A stretch of DNA of 64,000 nt, from contig OZ034972.1 of the NCBI GenBank assembly GCA_964030785.1, forward strand, positions 19,471,683-19,535,682, given 5' to 3'. The notes beneath the pieces are model-generated. The model had not been told where the DNA came from. It did not search any database and saw only the letters and a list, made by a program, of their open reading frames with translations. This document shows, piece after piece, positions 28,996 to 36,966 of this stretch. This DNA is from Siderastrea siderea. Taxonomy: Eukaryota; Cnidaria; Anthozoa; Scleractinia; Rhizangiidae. Position 1 is the first letter of the stretch, and every line of letters begins with the position of its first letter. The position numbers and the translations under genes were made by a program.

Positions 28996-28996
28996 C

Positions 28997-29239
28997 TCAC
29001 ATGACGTTGCACGTAAACGATTCCCCCGCCCACCGTTTGCGTTTCCCACTTCGCATTTCTTCCATACGTTTCTTCGTTGATCTTAGGTAATTCTTTTTGG
29101 CTAACTTTTCTACCCCTTTGGTGATGGACCAAGCGGCCTTAGGAATCCCGGCAATCACTGCGTTGACCCCTTCCCCCGCTTGTGGACGCTGTGGTCGGCG
29201 CCGTCGTCGTCGTCGTCGTCGTCGTCGTTTCGGAGGCAT
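28997..29239 (-). CDS. 80-residue poly-Arg protein
   Basis: MPPK is followed by eleven Arg (GTC/GTCGTC-type codons on the plus strand), a PQAGEGVNAVIAG segment and a helical Lys/Arg-rich end. It lacks the RGG site of its neighbours, but AGEG-V could be an alternative protease site. Probably a DNA-condensing core protein. Confidence 0.6.
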   Translation of the reverse strand: MPPKRRRRRRRRRRRPQRPQAGEGVNAVIAGIPKAAWSITKGVEKLAKKNYLRSTKKRMEEMRSGKRKRWAGESFTCNVM

Positions 29240-29272
29240 GATTGATTTGGGTTCCCTTCTCGTCTCTCTTTT

Positions 29273-30322
29273 TTATGTCTTTTTGAAGTGTAACGTGACA
29301 ATGGTATGACCTTCACCAAACTTGACCAAGTCTCCTCCTCTACCAATGGTTTCAGCCACTTGAACGTGAATCATTTCCACCACCTCGTTACGAAGAGACA
29401 TGTATTGAATGTGCAACGGTTCAAAATACAGGTTGCCGCGTGCTTCACGCTTGTACTGGATTTCACGTAACAAATCAGTCACGCGATTGCCCACCACCGT
29501 GCTGCCTGCCACGTCGGAGTACACGTGCAACGATCGTGTGGGTTCACCCACCACGGAACGAAACGCCACATTCAAGTTGGTGAAACGCCACCCACAACTC
29601 ATACTCAATTGTAAATAATCCGGTAAAATAGAACGCACCGTCCAAAAGACCGCGTTCCCCTGACCGTCGGTGACATCGTTCCAATCATTGTCAGCGGGTT
29701 TTGTCATGTTGGGGATTTGATCCCCCATGAATTCTTGTTGTAAGTTGGGTCCCAAAATCAACCCACTGTCAATTTTACGTAACCATCCCATCTTGAGCGC
29801 TAACTTGGTGTAGATGGTCAGGGCTGGCGTGTCGGTGCCGCAATGGCAGATATTGGTGTTGTCGATGAGCAGATCCTCGCCTTCCCACTTGAACTTGACG
29901 TAGGTGTGTTTGCCTTGATCATTGGTAAACCGACCCCCTTGAACGGCCGTTTCCATACGTTGTTGTTCCAAGTGAGCAATGATGGCTTTCATGAAACTCA
30001 CGCCATCCACCACCCAATCCAAATCTTTCACGTCATTGATGATGCTTCGCGCGGTGTCTACTCGCGAGGTCATTTCCCCGTCTTTTGCACCCGGTTTGGG
30101 ATACGTTTGGCTCCAGGACACCCCCATGACGTACCCATTTTTCTTCACCAACTCATACAAATTGACGCGCGCATCCGGTAAGGAAATGGCACTCAACCCC
30201 ACTTGCCAACCACCTCCCGTGAGCTGTAACGGTTGAGGTAAACGAATCTTGAAGGAATTAGGTTGGTTGTTGGGAAATTCACGTCGGTTGGCATGACTGG
30301 GTAACGTCACGTAGAACGACAT
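29273..30322 (-). CDS. Virion-type protein, paralogue A (349 aa)
   Basis: It begins MSFYVTLPSHANRREFPNN, a start I associate with a large family found repeatedly in cnidarian Mavericks. The body is beta-rich. A conserved block SLHVYSDVAG, then VVGNRVTDLLREI and a closing FGEGHTIVTLHFKK are shared with the adjacent 30337-31377 gene. The two are tandem paralogues. By gene position (next to integrase and core genes) and pairing, they are candidates for penton, vertex or fibre-base proteins. A typical single-jelly-roll signature cannot be confirmed by eye. Confidence 0.7.
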   Translation of the reverse strand: MSFYVTLPSHANRREFPNNQPNSFKIRLPQPLQLTGGGWQVGLSAISLPDARVNLYELVKKNGYVMGVSWSQTYPKPGAKDGEMTSRVDTARSIINDVKDLDWVVDGVSFMKAIIAHLEQQRMETAVQGGRFTNDQGKHTYVKFKWEGEDLLIDNTNICHCGTDTPALTIYTKLALKMGWLRKIDSGLILGPNLQQEFMGDQIPNMTKPADNDWNDVTDGQGNAVFWTVRSILPDYLQLSMSCGWRFTNLNVAFRSVVGEPTRSLHVYSDVAGSTVVGNRVTDLLREIQYKREARGNLYFEPLHIQYMSLRNEVVEMIHVQVAETIGRGGDLVKFGEGHTIVTLHFKKT

Positions 30323-30336
30323 GTTGTCTTTGTTCT

Positions 30337-31377
30337 TTACACCACCACTTCCCTTTTAAAGTGGAGGGTCAGGAGGGCATGGCCTTCACCAAATTTCACC
30401 AGATCCCCATTAGTTTCGGCCATCTGGGTTTCGACGATTTCCACCACTTCGTTGCGTACTGGGATATATTGAATATGTCGAGGTTCAAAGTGGGTGGTGT
30501 TTTGAGGCTGGTACTTGATTTCTCGTAAGAGATCGGTGATACGACCCCCTACCATGCTGCTGGTGCCTACATCACAATACACGTGTAAAGGACGCGTGGA
30601 GGGAAATTCCAACGAGGGACGAAAGGTCTGGTTCACATTCACAAACCGCCAATTACACGTCATACTCAATTTCAGATAATCCCCCTCCACTTTCCAAAAG
30701 ATGGGGTTGTTGGCGGCATCGCGGATATCGGTCGGGGTGGGAATGGAGTCCGAATGAAATTCTTGCAAGAGATTCGGACCCAATCGATACACGCCCGTCG
30801 ACACTTGTTCAATCCATCCCATTCTCAGCGCCAAGGATCTGCCCCATGACACGTGTGCTACTTGTCGTGTGTAATCCACATTGGTCGTATTCAACAACAA
30901 ATCCCCTTCGGAGGTCCATTCAAAGGTCGGGTATAATTTGACGCCATTGTCCTCGGCCCATTTGTTTTTGGGTTCGGTTTGTTTGGCACGGGCTTGCACG
31001 TAACGGTACACCAATTGATGAAAAAAGTGCGATCCCGTCGACGAGGCCAATTCCTTTCTCATATCTCGCCCGTAGACAGTGAGTTCGCGACGTTGATGCC
31101 ACCATCGATCGTTGCCTTGATCGTCTTCGGCATACACCCGTTCGTGCCATCGTACGTACAACAGAGGATGGGAATCACCCACGCCTCCTTCTTCCGCTAT
31201 CACGGGAATGGTGGGTAAGGATAAACTCACCATACCCACCATCCATCCTCGTCCCACAAATCGGATGGGTTTAGGCAATCGGTTTCTGAAATGATGACTC
31301 TTGTTCCCAGGAAACTCTTTGGTACTCGCATGACTCATCAACGTCACGTAAAACGAAGAGTTGGGCACCAACGTCAT
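30337..31377 (-). CDS. Virion-type protein, paralogue B (346 aa)
   Basis: It shares with the downstream neighbour the N-terminal FYVTL.SHAS..EFPGN pattern, a LPKPI segment, and the middle and C-terminal blocks RPLHVYCDVG, then GGRITDLLREIKY, and FGEGHALLTLHFK. Overall similarity is moderate, so the duplication is old and both copies are kept. It likely forms part of the capsid vertex or an attachment structure. The ATG lies a few bases past the integrase stop, and a TTTAAAAGG-like box near its own 3' end could drive paralogue A. Confidence 0.7.
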   Translation of the reverse strand: MTLVPNSSFYVTLMSHASTKEFPGNKSHHFRNRLPKPIRFVGRGWMVGMVSLSLPTIPVIAEEGGVGDSHPLLYVRWHERVYAEDDQGNDRWWHQRRELTVYGRDMRKELASSTGSHFFHQLVYRYVQARAKQTEPKNKWAEDNGVKLYPTFEWTSEGDLLLNTTNVDYTRQVAHVSWGRSLALRMGWIEQVSTGVYRLGPNLLQEFHSDSIPTPTDIRDAANNPIFWKVEGDYLKLSMTCNWRFVNVNQTFRPSLEFPSTRPLHVYCDVGTSSMVGGRITDLLREIKYQPQNTTHFEPRHIQYIPVRNEVVEIVETQMAETNGDLVKFGEGHALLTLHFKREVVV

Positions 31378-31381
31378 TGTT

Positions 31382-32557
31382 TTAGCGGCGTCGTCGTCGT
31401 TTGCGGGGTCGAAGGGATGTCACGTCTCCACGAGCAATCCAACTATTGTACTTGTCGGGCCACCCTTTCCACTTGACCAACCAACGACCTTTTTGTCGCT
31501 TAAGTACCTTCTCAATCCGAAACACATCGGACACATGGACTTTTTGTAAATCCTCTTCATAAAACGTACCTTGGACGGGGGTCTCATCCCATTCGCGAAT
31601 CTTATACGTGGGGACAGGGCCAGGGATCACACGATGCACCACAAACACTTCTTCGGTCCAACCGGGTAAATACCCTTTTTCAAAGGTACGATGAATCGTA
31701 TTGAGACGGACATGATCCCCCACCTTCAATTGGGGTTTTTTGTAGCCTTTCAATCGTTTGGCATACAATCGTTTCCACACGGCTTCTTCGTTGTCCCACG
31801 TCACGTCTTGAGGAGCCATACCAATACTTCGATGACGGGTGGCATTATACCCTTGCACCAACTCGGGTAAGACATCGTCAAATTTCAACGTGTTGGCCTC
31901 GGTCAAATAACGGTATAACCGTTCTTTCAAGGTGCGGTTAAATCGTTCCACCACACTGGCTTTGGCATCCCCTTCGGTCGAAAAATGATGGATGTCTTGC
32001 TCGTCGACCCATCGTTGAAAGGTCCGATTATAAAATTCTTTCCCTCGATCCGTTTGCAATCGATTCGGGTGACGTCCTCCTTGTCTCACAATCTTCTCAA
32101 AGGCTTTCACGAGGGCCACGCCGGTTTTGGTTTTCAACGGTTCGACCCACGCGTACTTGGACAAGACATCCACGACGGTCAACAAGTAGCGTATACCCCG
32201 ATTATGTTTGGCCAAACGTTGCACTTCCACTAAATCCGCGGCCCATTGATCATCCAACCCCCCTACGATCACGGGTAAGGTAGCAAAACGACGACGTCGA
32301 GGTTTATGCAAGGTGTAACCCACATCCTGTTCCAACACCTGTTGGGCTTTTTTCAAAGGGAGACCCTGGGCTTTAGCAAATCGTTGCACCCCACCTAAAC
32401 TGCCGGGGGCTCGAGGATCATGGTAACGCTTCAACCATTGTTGCGAGACATTGGCCTTCTTCTTCGTTGACGACACAGGGCGTTTGGTTTTCTTTAACCA
32501 TGAGGACGACGAACTCCAGCGTTGGGTTCTCTTTCGAGGGGCCATACGTTCTGGCAT
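31382..32557 (-). CDS. Retrovirus-type integrase with C-terminal chromodomain
   Basis: This 391-residue DDE integrase would insert the linear viral genome and generate the 6-bp duplication seen at the ends. Catalytic residues are Asp 108 (WAADLVEV), Asp 170 (LQTDRGKEF) and Glu 204 (VVERFNRTLKE). The N-terminal GSLGGVQRFAKAQ helix region and TLHKPRRRRF linker are usual in Polinton integrases. A chromodomain near 343-375 (FRIEKVLKR, LVKWKGWP and YNSWI) probably steers integration to modified histone tails. It ends in a run of Arg. A second ATG at 32545 is an equally good start. Confidence 0.95.
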   Translation of the reverse strand: MPERMAPRKRTQRWSSSSSWLKKTKRPVSSTKKKANVSQQWLKRYHDPRAPGSLGGVQRFAKAQGLPLKKAQQVLEQDVGYTLHKPRRRRFATLPVIVGGLDDQWAADLVEVQRLAKHNRGIRYLLTVVDVLSKYAWVEPLKTKTGVALVKAFEKIVRQGGRHPNRLQTDRGKEFYNRTFQRWVDEQDIHHFSTEGDAKASVVERFNRTLKERLYRYLTEANTLKFDDVLPELVQGYNATRHRSIGMAPQDVTWDNEEAVWKRLYAKRLKGYKKPQLKVGDHVRLNTIHRTFEKGYLPGWTEEVFVVHRVIPGPVPTYKIREWDETPVQGTFYEEDLQKVHVSDVFRIEKVLKRQKGRWLVKWKGWPDKYNSWIARGDVTSLRPRKRRRRR

Positions 32558-32856
32558 TCACCCCATAAGGTCGATATGGTGGGGACCGTGTGGGGATGCG
32601 CCTTTTGAATGATTCGATACCATCGCCATGCCTCTGGGTGAGCTTTTAACCATAAGACAAACACCACCCATCGATACAGGTTGCGGTCGACATGGGTTTC
32701 TTCAAAGAGGTGGAGAGGATGCGTGTCCTCGGGACAAGGGGGTATGGGGATTTGGGTGCCGGGTTGGTGATCATATAAGACTTGACAAAGGGTTTGATGA
32801 CATTGCCATTGCCCCAGGGACAAGACAGACTCCCACGCATCACACACAGACTCCAT
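32494..32856 (-). CDS. Small Trp-rich protein upstream of integrase (120 aa)
   Basis: The open frame begins at 32892, but the ATG at 32856 (MESVCDAWES) is preferred because the earlier part is low in protein character. It is rich in Trp, His and Cys, with a Pro-rich middle (IPIPPCPED) and a helical WVVFVLWLKAHPEAW segment. Its 3' end overlaps the integrase start by 64 bases in another frame. I do not recognise it. Confidence 0.5.
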   Translation of the reverse strand: MESVCDAWESVLSLGQWQCHQTLCQVLYDHQPGTQIPIPPCPEDTHPLHLFEETHVDRNLYRWVVFVLWLKAHPEAWRWYRIIQKAHPHTVPTISTLWGECQNVWPLEREPNAGVRRPHG

Positions 32857-32892
32857 GGTGACATTGATAAAAAATTTTATTCGTTCTCTCAT

Positions 32893-33756
32893 TTAAAAGA
32901 GACCTAGACGACCATAACTGACGGTCTCTAGACCTTTCTGCCAGTTCTCCACACTGTCACTGTACTTGGGGGGTGGTGGAGCTGGGGCTACCATCATTTC
33001 TTGACGGTTCTTGAGCTCTTGAATTTCTCGTAACAATTGTTTCTCATACTCTGTCAGGGGTCGTTCTCGTTCCACGTCCTCTTTCCTTCGGACTGGAGGA
33101 CCAGGGATGTCTACTCCACGCAGGGGATATCCTTGAGCATCACGGGTGGGTGCTTCAGCTTGTTGGTCGGCTTTTTTGGGCGGGTTGTCATGAAACCACG
33201 TCCAGTACTTGGGACCCAAGGGTTGATCGGCCCATCGGAAGAAGCCACACGTTTTCTTGGAACAAGTCAGAAACAACCGATCGGGGTTCTGGGTCGAATG
33301 ACTCTGTTGAAGCGTGGCGGGTTCACGGCAAAAGCATTGCAAACCACCCCACATGTCCAACACTTCTACATGAGGTTGACTATACACGGCTTTCATATAC
33401 TCCAGAACTTTATCTTGACCACAAAACAGCAAACACGGTTGCATGGGACATTTCACATACTTCCATCCCTTTTGAGATTCTCGGGCCTCCAAACGCACCT
33501 CATGGTAAGGACATACCATAGTGTCCACTGAACTGGGAGGATCATACACGGTCGTCAAGGTGAATTGAGGTAATGGGGGTGATTGCTCCACCATGTCATT
33601 CAATTCTTTCATCATATCTTCCACAGCAGCTCGGGTGTCTTCCACCACGTCGCACACCACAGGATCACAGTCCACGGGCGTCATATGTTGAATGCTCTTC
33701 TTCTTCTTTTTCCCCTCTGGGGGATGGGTTGATTTTCTCTTCCGATCGGTGGACAT
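32893..33756 (-). CDS. GRF zinc-finger protein with second Cys module (287 aa)
   Basis: The start is placed at ATG 33756 (MSTDRKRK) because a TATA box at 33801-33792 leaves an upstream in-frame ATG outside the transcript. A basic nuclear-signal-like N-terminus (KKKKKS) and an acidic region come first. Then a Cys module (CPYHE...CPMQPC...C) is followed by a GRF-type finger: CFC...NPDRLFLTC...CGFFRWAD. The C-terminus has a coiled-coil-like EKQLLREIQELKNRQEM. GRF fingers bind single-stranded DNA or RNA in repair and topoisomerase proteins, so a role in replication or recombination is plausible. The pairing of two modules is as in tandem GRF proteins. Confidence 0.7.
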   Translation of the reverse strand: MSTDRKRKSTHPPEGKKKKKSIQHMTPVDCDPVVCDVVEDTRAAVEDMMKELNDMVEQSPPLPQFTLTTVYDPPSSVDTMVCPYHEVRLEARESQKGWKYVKCPMQPCLLFCGQDKVLEYMKAVYSQPHVEVLDMWGGLQCFCREPATLQQSHSTQNPDRLFLTCSKKTCGFFRWADQPLGPKYWTWFHDNPPKKADQQAEAPTRDAQGYPLRGVDIPGPPVRRKEDVERERPLTEYEKQLLREIQELKNRQEMMVAPAPPPPKYSDSVENWQKGLETVSYGRLGLF

Positions 33757-33791
33757 CGTACTCAAGGTTGATGTCACCCCTACCGACCATG

Positions 33792-33801
33792 CCTTTTTAT
33801 A
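33792..33801 (-). promoter_or_regulatory. TATA box for the GRF gene
   Basis: TATAAAAAGG on the minus strand, 36 bases upstream of the preferred start codon. Confidence 0.65.
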
Positions 33802-33924
33802 CCTTAGACCCTTCACTGTCATTGGTCAGCTTATCCTACCCATATAAGGACTTGTTATCTTCCCATTGGTCAGCTTGTTCAATCCAAATAAGGACCTCTT
33901 GTCTTCCCATTGGTCCGTTGTCCC

Positions 33925-33932
33925 TATTTAAG
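33925..33932 (+). promoter_or_regulatory. TATA-like box for the SLOG gene
   Basis: TATTTAAG lies about 39 bases before ATG 33971, with an initiator-like TTCATTCTC between. Three similar segments with CCCATTGGTC (inverted CCAAT boxes) and ATAAGGAC repeat at 33820-33920, forming the upstream control region. Confidence 0.5.
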
Positions 33933-33970
33933 ACGGTCCCTTGGTCACTAGATCTTCATTCTCAAAAGCC

Positions 33971-34663
33971 ATGCCCCCAGACATCATGATCGGAGAACAA
34001 GATCTCGGTGCCTTGGAACTGCAAGTGGGTCATGGCCATGTGGTCTACACAGGGGGAGCCAAAGGTACGGATGCCCTCGTGGAAGAACAGGCCAAACACT
34101 TTGGGATGCAACTAGAAGTCCTGGTCCCCCCGAATCATCCTCGATCCACTTTCATCACCCCTTCTACGGTGGAAGTCCTGATGCTGGCCAACCCCCATCT
34201 TCACCAGGCAGCGGAGAAACTAGGCAAACAAATGCCCAGTCATTTTTACACCCTGCAATTGCTGCAACGCAATTATCAATTGGCCAAAAAAGCCCATACC
34301 ATCTATGCCTTTGGCATCTTGGAACCGGATCATAAACGCGTGAAAGGAGGGACTGGTTGGACTGTGCAATTGGCTATGGATCAAGGCAAACCCGTCTACC
34401 TGTTTGACATCCCCAGTCAATCATGGTACCGCTCGGACCATTACTACCAAGTCAATGAGAATGCCGCCACCCTGGTCACTGGCAGTCAATTTGTTCCTTG
34501 GGGACCCAAAAAGCCCACCCTTCATCAAAGCAGTGCTATTGTGGGATCCCGGGATGTGGACGAGAAAACCCGAGCCGAAATTCAAGCCTTATTCAACCGC
34601 ACCTTCTGTCTACCCGAGAACATTGATCAATTACGTATGGAACTGGAAGACTTTCATTTGTAA
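33971..34663 (+). CDS. SLOG/DprA-like nucleotide-binding protein (230 aa)
   Basis: The start ATG 33971 is preferred over 33941 because the latter lies before the probable transcription start. The Rossmann-type motifs are VVYTGGAKGTDALVEEQ (about 24-40), matching the GGA(R/K)G(T/A)D loop of DprA/YspA-type SLOG domains. A later GGTGWTVQLAMDQGKPV matches the GGxGT loop of LOG/SLOG proteins, and SSAIVGSRD follows. SLOG proteins bind or cut nucleotide-derived ligands, and in bacteria many partner SLATT pore proteins. This element also encodes a SLATT-like protein at 23737-24399. The gene is rightward, unlike its neighbours, with its own promoter, which suggests acquisition and early or separate expression. 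The ligand is unknown. Confidence 0.75.
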   Translation: MPPDIMIGEQDLGALELQVGHGHVVYTGGAKGTDALVEEQAKHFGMQLEVLVPPNHPRSTFITPSTVEVLMLANPHLHQAAEKLGKQMPSHFYTLQLLQRNYQLAKKAHTIYAFGILEPDHKRVKGGTGWTVQLAMDQGKPVYLFDIPSQSWYRSDHYYQVNENAATLVTGSQFVPWGPKKPTLHQSSAIVGSRDVDEKTRAEIQALFNRTFCLPENIDQLRMELEDFHL

Positions 34664-34930
34664 TTTTTTAGTTTTTACTTTTGGAATTGTACATAGCTTT
34701 CTTTTTCAATTTCTTAGTTTTTATTTTTTTCCAATTGTACATAGCTTTTACTTTTTATTTTTTCAAATTGTAGATAGCTTTTCCAATTGTAAATAGGAAC
34801 GCCCCACCCAGCGTGGCAAAGAATACAGACCACCCTTTGTAACATCAACTCTTTTTAATTAAAAAATAAAAACTTTACTTACAAAAAAATGGTATGGTTC
34901 TTGACTCACATAAAAAAAAAATAAAAAAAA
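34664..34930. repeat. AT-rich 3' region with CCAATTGTACATAGC repeats
   Basis: Three to four diverged copies of (C/A)AATTGTA(C/G)ATAGCTTTT separated by T-rich runs lie at 34680-34800. Poly(A) signals on both strands lie near 34865-34925. The region separates the converging SLOG and 34933-35505 genes. Confidence 0.6.
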
Positions 34931-34932
34931 AA

Positions 34933-35505
34933 TCAACAAATGTCTCTGTCTCTATAATATTCGTCCGTTTGTCTATATTGTTCATAACTCCTTGCCCCAG
35001 CATCCTCCTCCTCCTCCTCCTCCTCCTCCTCCTCTTCGCTGGACTCCTCCTCTCTCTTCTTCTCTACTTCCTTGAAAAAATACACTACGGTCTCCCACTC
35101 GGGCACTCTACGGATTGTTGGCAAATGCTCTGCTAAGTAGCGGTCCAGTTCCTGGAACTGCTCCCTCGTGATGGGCCAATAGAACTCATCCATCGTAAAT
35201 ACCACCCACTGACAAATCCAAGGGATGATCCGCTTGACCAAGGTCTTTTTCAACATTTTGTACGTCACTGGGTGCAATTGGTGCCCATTCTCCGTCTCTA
35301 CGAAACACAGGATAAACATCCGGATAAACGCAGCCACGCGCTGTTTGTTCAGGGGGCGCCACGCTTCCTCCCTCCTGGCGTACATTGCACTGGTGTGGCG
35401 CTGGACGGGCGTCTGCTCCTGACCCACTCTCCTCCGCAAATGGTCGTCTCCACTCACATTCGTTTCACTGGCTAGACAGCCCAAGGGCTTTCTTGTTTTC
35501 ACCAT
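34933..35505 (-). CDS. Acidic-tailed protein of unknown function (190 aa)
   Basis: A basic N-terminus is followed by a helical central domain (about 45-130) rich in Ile, Trp and Phe (RIIPWICQWVVF, EFYWPITREQF). A run of Glu (about 153-170) and a Tyr/Arg/Asp-rich end close the protein. No known motif is recognised. It is driven by a TATA box whose upstream module is shared with the polymerase promoter, so it may be expressed early with the replication gene. Confidence 0.65.
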   Translation of the reverse strand: MVKTRKPLGCLASETNVSGDDHLRRRVGQEQTPVQRHTSAMYARREEAWRPLNKQRVAAFIRMFILCFVETENGHQLHPVTYKMLKKTLVKRIIPWICQWVVFTMDEFYWPITREQFQELDRYLAEHLPTIRRVPEWETVVYFFKEVEKKREEESSEEEEEEEEEEEDAGARSYEQYRQTDEYYRDRDIC

Positions 35506-35582
35506 TTTTTTTTTGACTCAACTGACAAAAGTCAAGACAGCACGAACTCAAAGCTAGGAGTGACGTCCTGTGGCCTCCTTGA

Positions 35583-35630
35583 CTTATATACCCCGATCCG
35601 CGCAATGCACCATGGTCTATCTAAGGAGGG
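35583..35630 (-). promoter_or_regulatory. TATA box and polymerase-like promoter module
   Basis: TATATAAG (35590-35583) is followed upstream by GATCCGCGCAATGCACCATG and CTATCTAAGG. These correspond to the GATCCACGCAAAGTATTGTG and CTCTCTAAGG block beside the polymerase TATA box near 20000-20035. The ATG at 35505 is 78 bases downstream. Confidence 0.55.
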
Positions 35631-35724
35631 GGGAGGGGGGTACCCCCACCTCTTCCCCTCCAAAAGCATGATGGGGCCTTTCTCTCATTGGTCCCTTCCC
35701 TCCCACGTGACCCGTTGATTTCTC

Positions 35725-35732
35725 TATAAAAA
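35725..35732 (+). promoter_or_regulatory. Orphan rightward TATA box
   Basis: TATAAAAA within CTCTATAAAAACC faces right towards degenerate sequence, opposite the 34933-35505 promoter. It mirrors the divergent promoter at 19990-20270 but has no intact gene behind it. Confidence 0.45.
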
Positions 35733-35831
35733 CCACCGTCCCATTTCATGTTTTCACACTCATCGATGATCTGATTATTCCTTTGGTCTAATGGATCTGG
35801 TTGATCCTTGGGCCTCATGGCCCTGGTTGAT

Positions 35832-36373
35832 CTAACATTCTTGCTTGCTTGGCTGTACAGTTGGTAGTTTGTCTAATTCCAGAGTACACCTCGTGGTGGT
35901 GGTTAAGACCAAAATCTCTTCACTGGCCAGTCCTAGGAGTTGACCACGGGAAAGACCACTGGGTCCCGCCACATTGTCATTGTCCTGAGTGGCCATCATC
36001 AAATGAACTCGCTGGTGAATGATTCTGTTTCGGCTGTTGGTCTGGAACACTCTGAACCATGTTGTTATTGATCACGGACACGTGTCGTATATCAATGGTA
36101 TCCGTTTCTAACAATTGGTGGAAGGCTTTGCAGAAACAGAGAAAGGAATGCTCATTATGAAATAGGAACACTCATATTATCAAAAAGGAACTCATCAAAA
36201 AGGAACACTCATATTATCAAAAGGAACACTCATATTATCAAAAGGAACACTCATATTATCAAAAGGAACACTCATCAAAAGGAACATAGGAACTCCTCCA
36301 AAAGGAACCCTTCAGCCCCGCGTCGGACAATGTGATGACTTTTTGTCACTTGCATTTCGCGTGGTTTGGGACG
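35832..36373 (-). pseudogene. Scrambled relics of a second family-B polymerase
   Basis: Three pieces resemble the intact polymerase of this element but lie out of order. Near 35993-35940 is an N-terminal piece (NVAGPSGLSRGQ, then VLTTTT...LELDKL). At 36126-36052 is a piece matching the region just after motif B (AFHQLLETDTIDIRHVSVIN). At 36325-36370 is a piece matching the PKPRE(I/M)QVTK region near the C-terminus. All are read on the minus strand, yet the N-terminal piece lies furthest downstream. They differ from the intact gene at many residues, so they come from a related, older element rather than a recent duplication. Confidence 0.75.
36158..36310. repeat. Minisatellite AAAGGAACACTCATATTATC
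   Basis: About five 20-base units plus shorter AAGGAACTCATCAA variants lie between polymerase relics. A single related GGAACACTTATCAAATAGGA stands in the terminal repeat and may be the seed. Confidence 0.85.
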
Positions 36374-36800
36374 CACCTTCAAGACGTACCCCTATGGCTA
36401 CCAGTGAAAGCCCCAACAAGATCGTCGATTGTAATGAACATTTAAGGAACACTTATCAAATAGGAACTCAAAGGAAACCACAGTTATTGTAAACAAAGCA
36501 ATAAAATGTGATTTATTCATTTTGTCTTGTTTTCCGGTTACCCACGTTCCAAAAATTGGACTTTGGACTTTGAGCCCGCGTTTTCTCAGCGGTTTTACTT
36601 CCCCTTGAGCCCGCGATCCTTTTTTCACACTCGTCAGCGGTTTCCCATCCTAAAACACGTGACTTCCGGTTGTATGAGCCCGCGATCCCTTTTTTACCCA
36701 CTGGTCAGCGGGTTTTGCCACCGGAAGTTCCTCTGGTCACGTGATCGCTCTCGACCAATCAGAAGCCTCCATATGCCACATACGGGCCCCCTTTACTACT
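36374..36800 (-). repeat. Right terminal inverted repeat of the virus (427 bp)
   Basis: Inverted copy of 15400-15826, ending CTTTACTACT. It includes a plus-strand copy of the polymerase C-terminal codons and stop at 36374-36407 and the mirrored AATAAA signals. Confidence 0.97.
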
Positions 36801-36806
36801 GAGACG
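36801..36806. repeat. Virus target-site duplication GAGACG, right
   Basis: Direct repeat of 15394-15399, immediately outside the right terminal repeat. Host sequence TTATTATAGAATGTG continues as in the uninterrupted copy at 38370. Confidence 0.97.
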
Positions 36807-36966
36807 TTATTATAGAATGTGTGGATAACTGAAGGGGGTTTTCGTTTGTCCCGCAGTGGGTACAAATTGACATTTTTATTACCAATGTTTTCCACTGTTA
36901 TTACCATTGTTTACTAATGTTATTGATACAGAATGTGTGGATAGGAGAAGGTGTTTATTTTTTTTT

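Larger units (their letters stand above)
15400..36800. mobile_element. Complete Maverick/Polinton (adintovirus-like) provirus
   Basis: The element is 21,401 bp with 427-bp terminal inverted repeats and a 6-bp target duplication. It carries the full hallmark gene set: family-B DNA polymerase, retrovirus-type integrase, FtsK/A32-type packaging ATPase, adenain-like protease and double-jelly-roll capsid protein. It also has phospholipase A2-like, core-like, SLATT-like, GRF and SLOG-like genes. All virion genes run leftward, often overlapping by a few bases, and TATA boxes recur at gene borders. The combination of adenovirus-like capsid genes with a retrovirus-like integrase is what defines adintoviruses. 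No stop codon breaks any core gene, so insertion is probably recent. Confidence 0.96.

Noticed and set aside
36158..36310. CRISPR-like array
   Set aside because: Contiguous 20-base tandem repeats without unique spacers, in a eukaryotic viral element.
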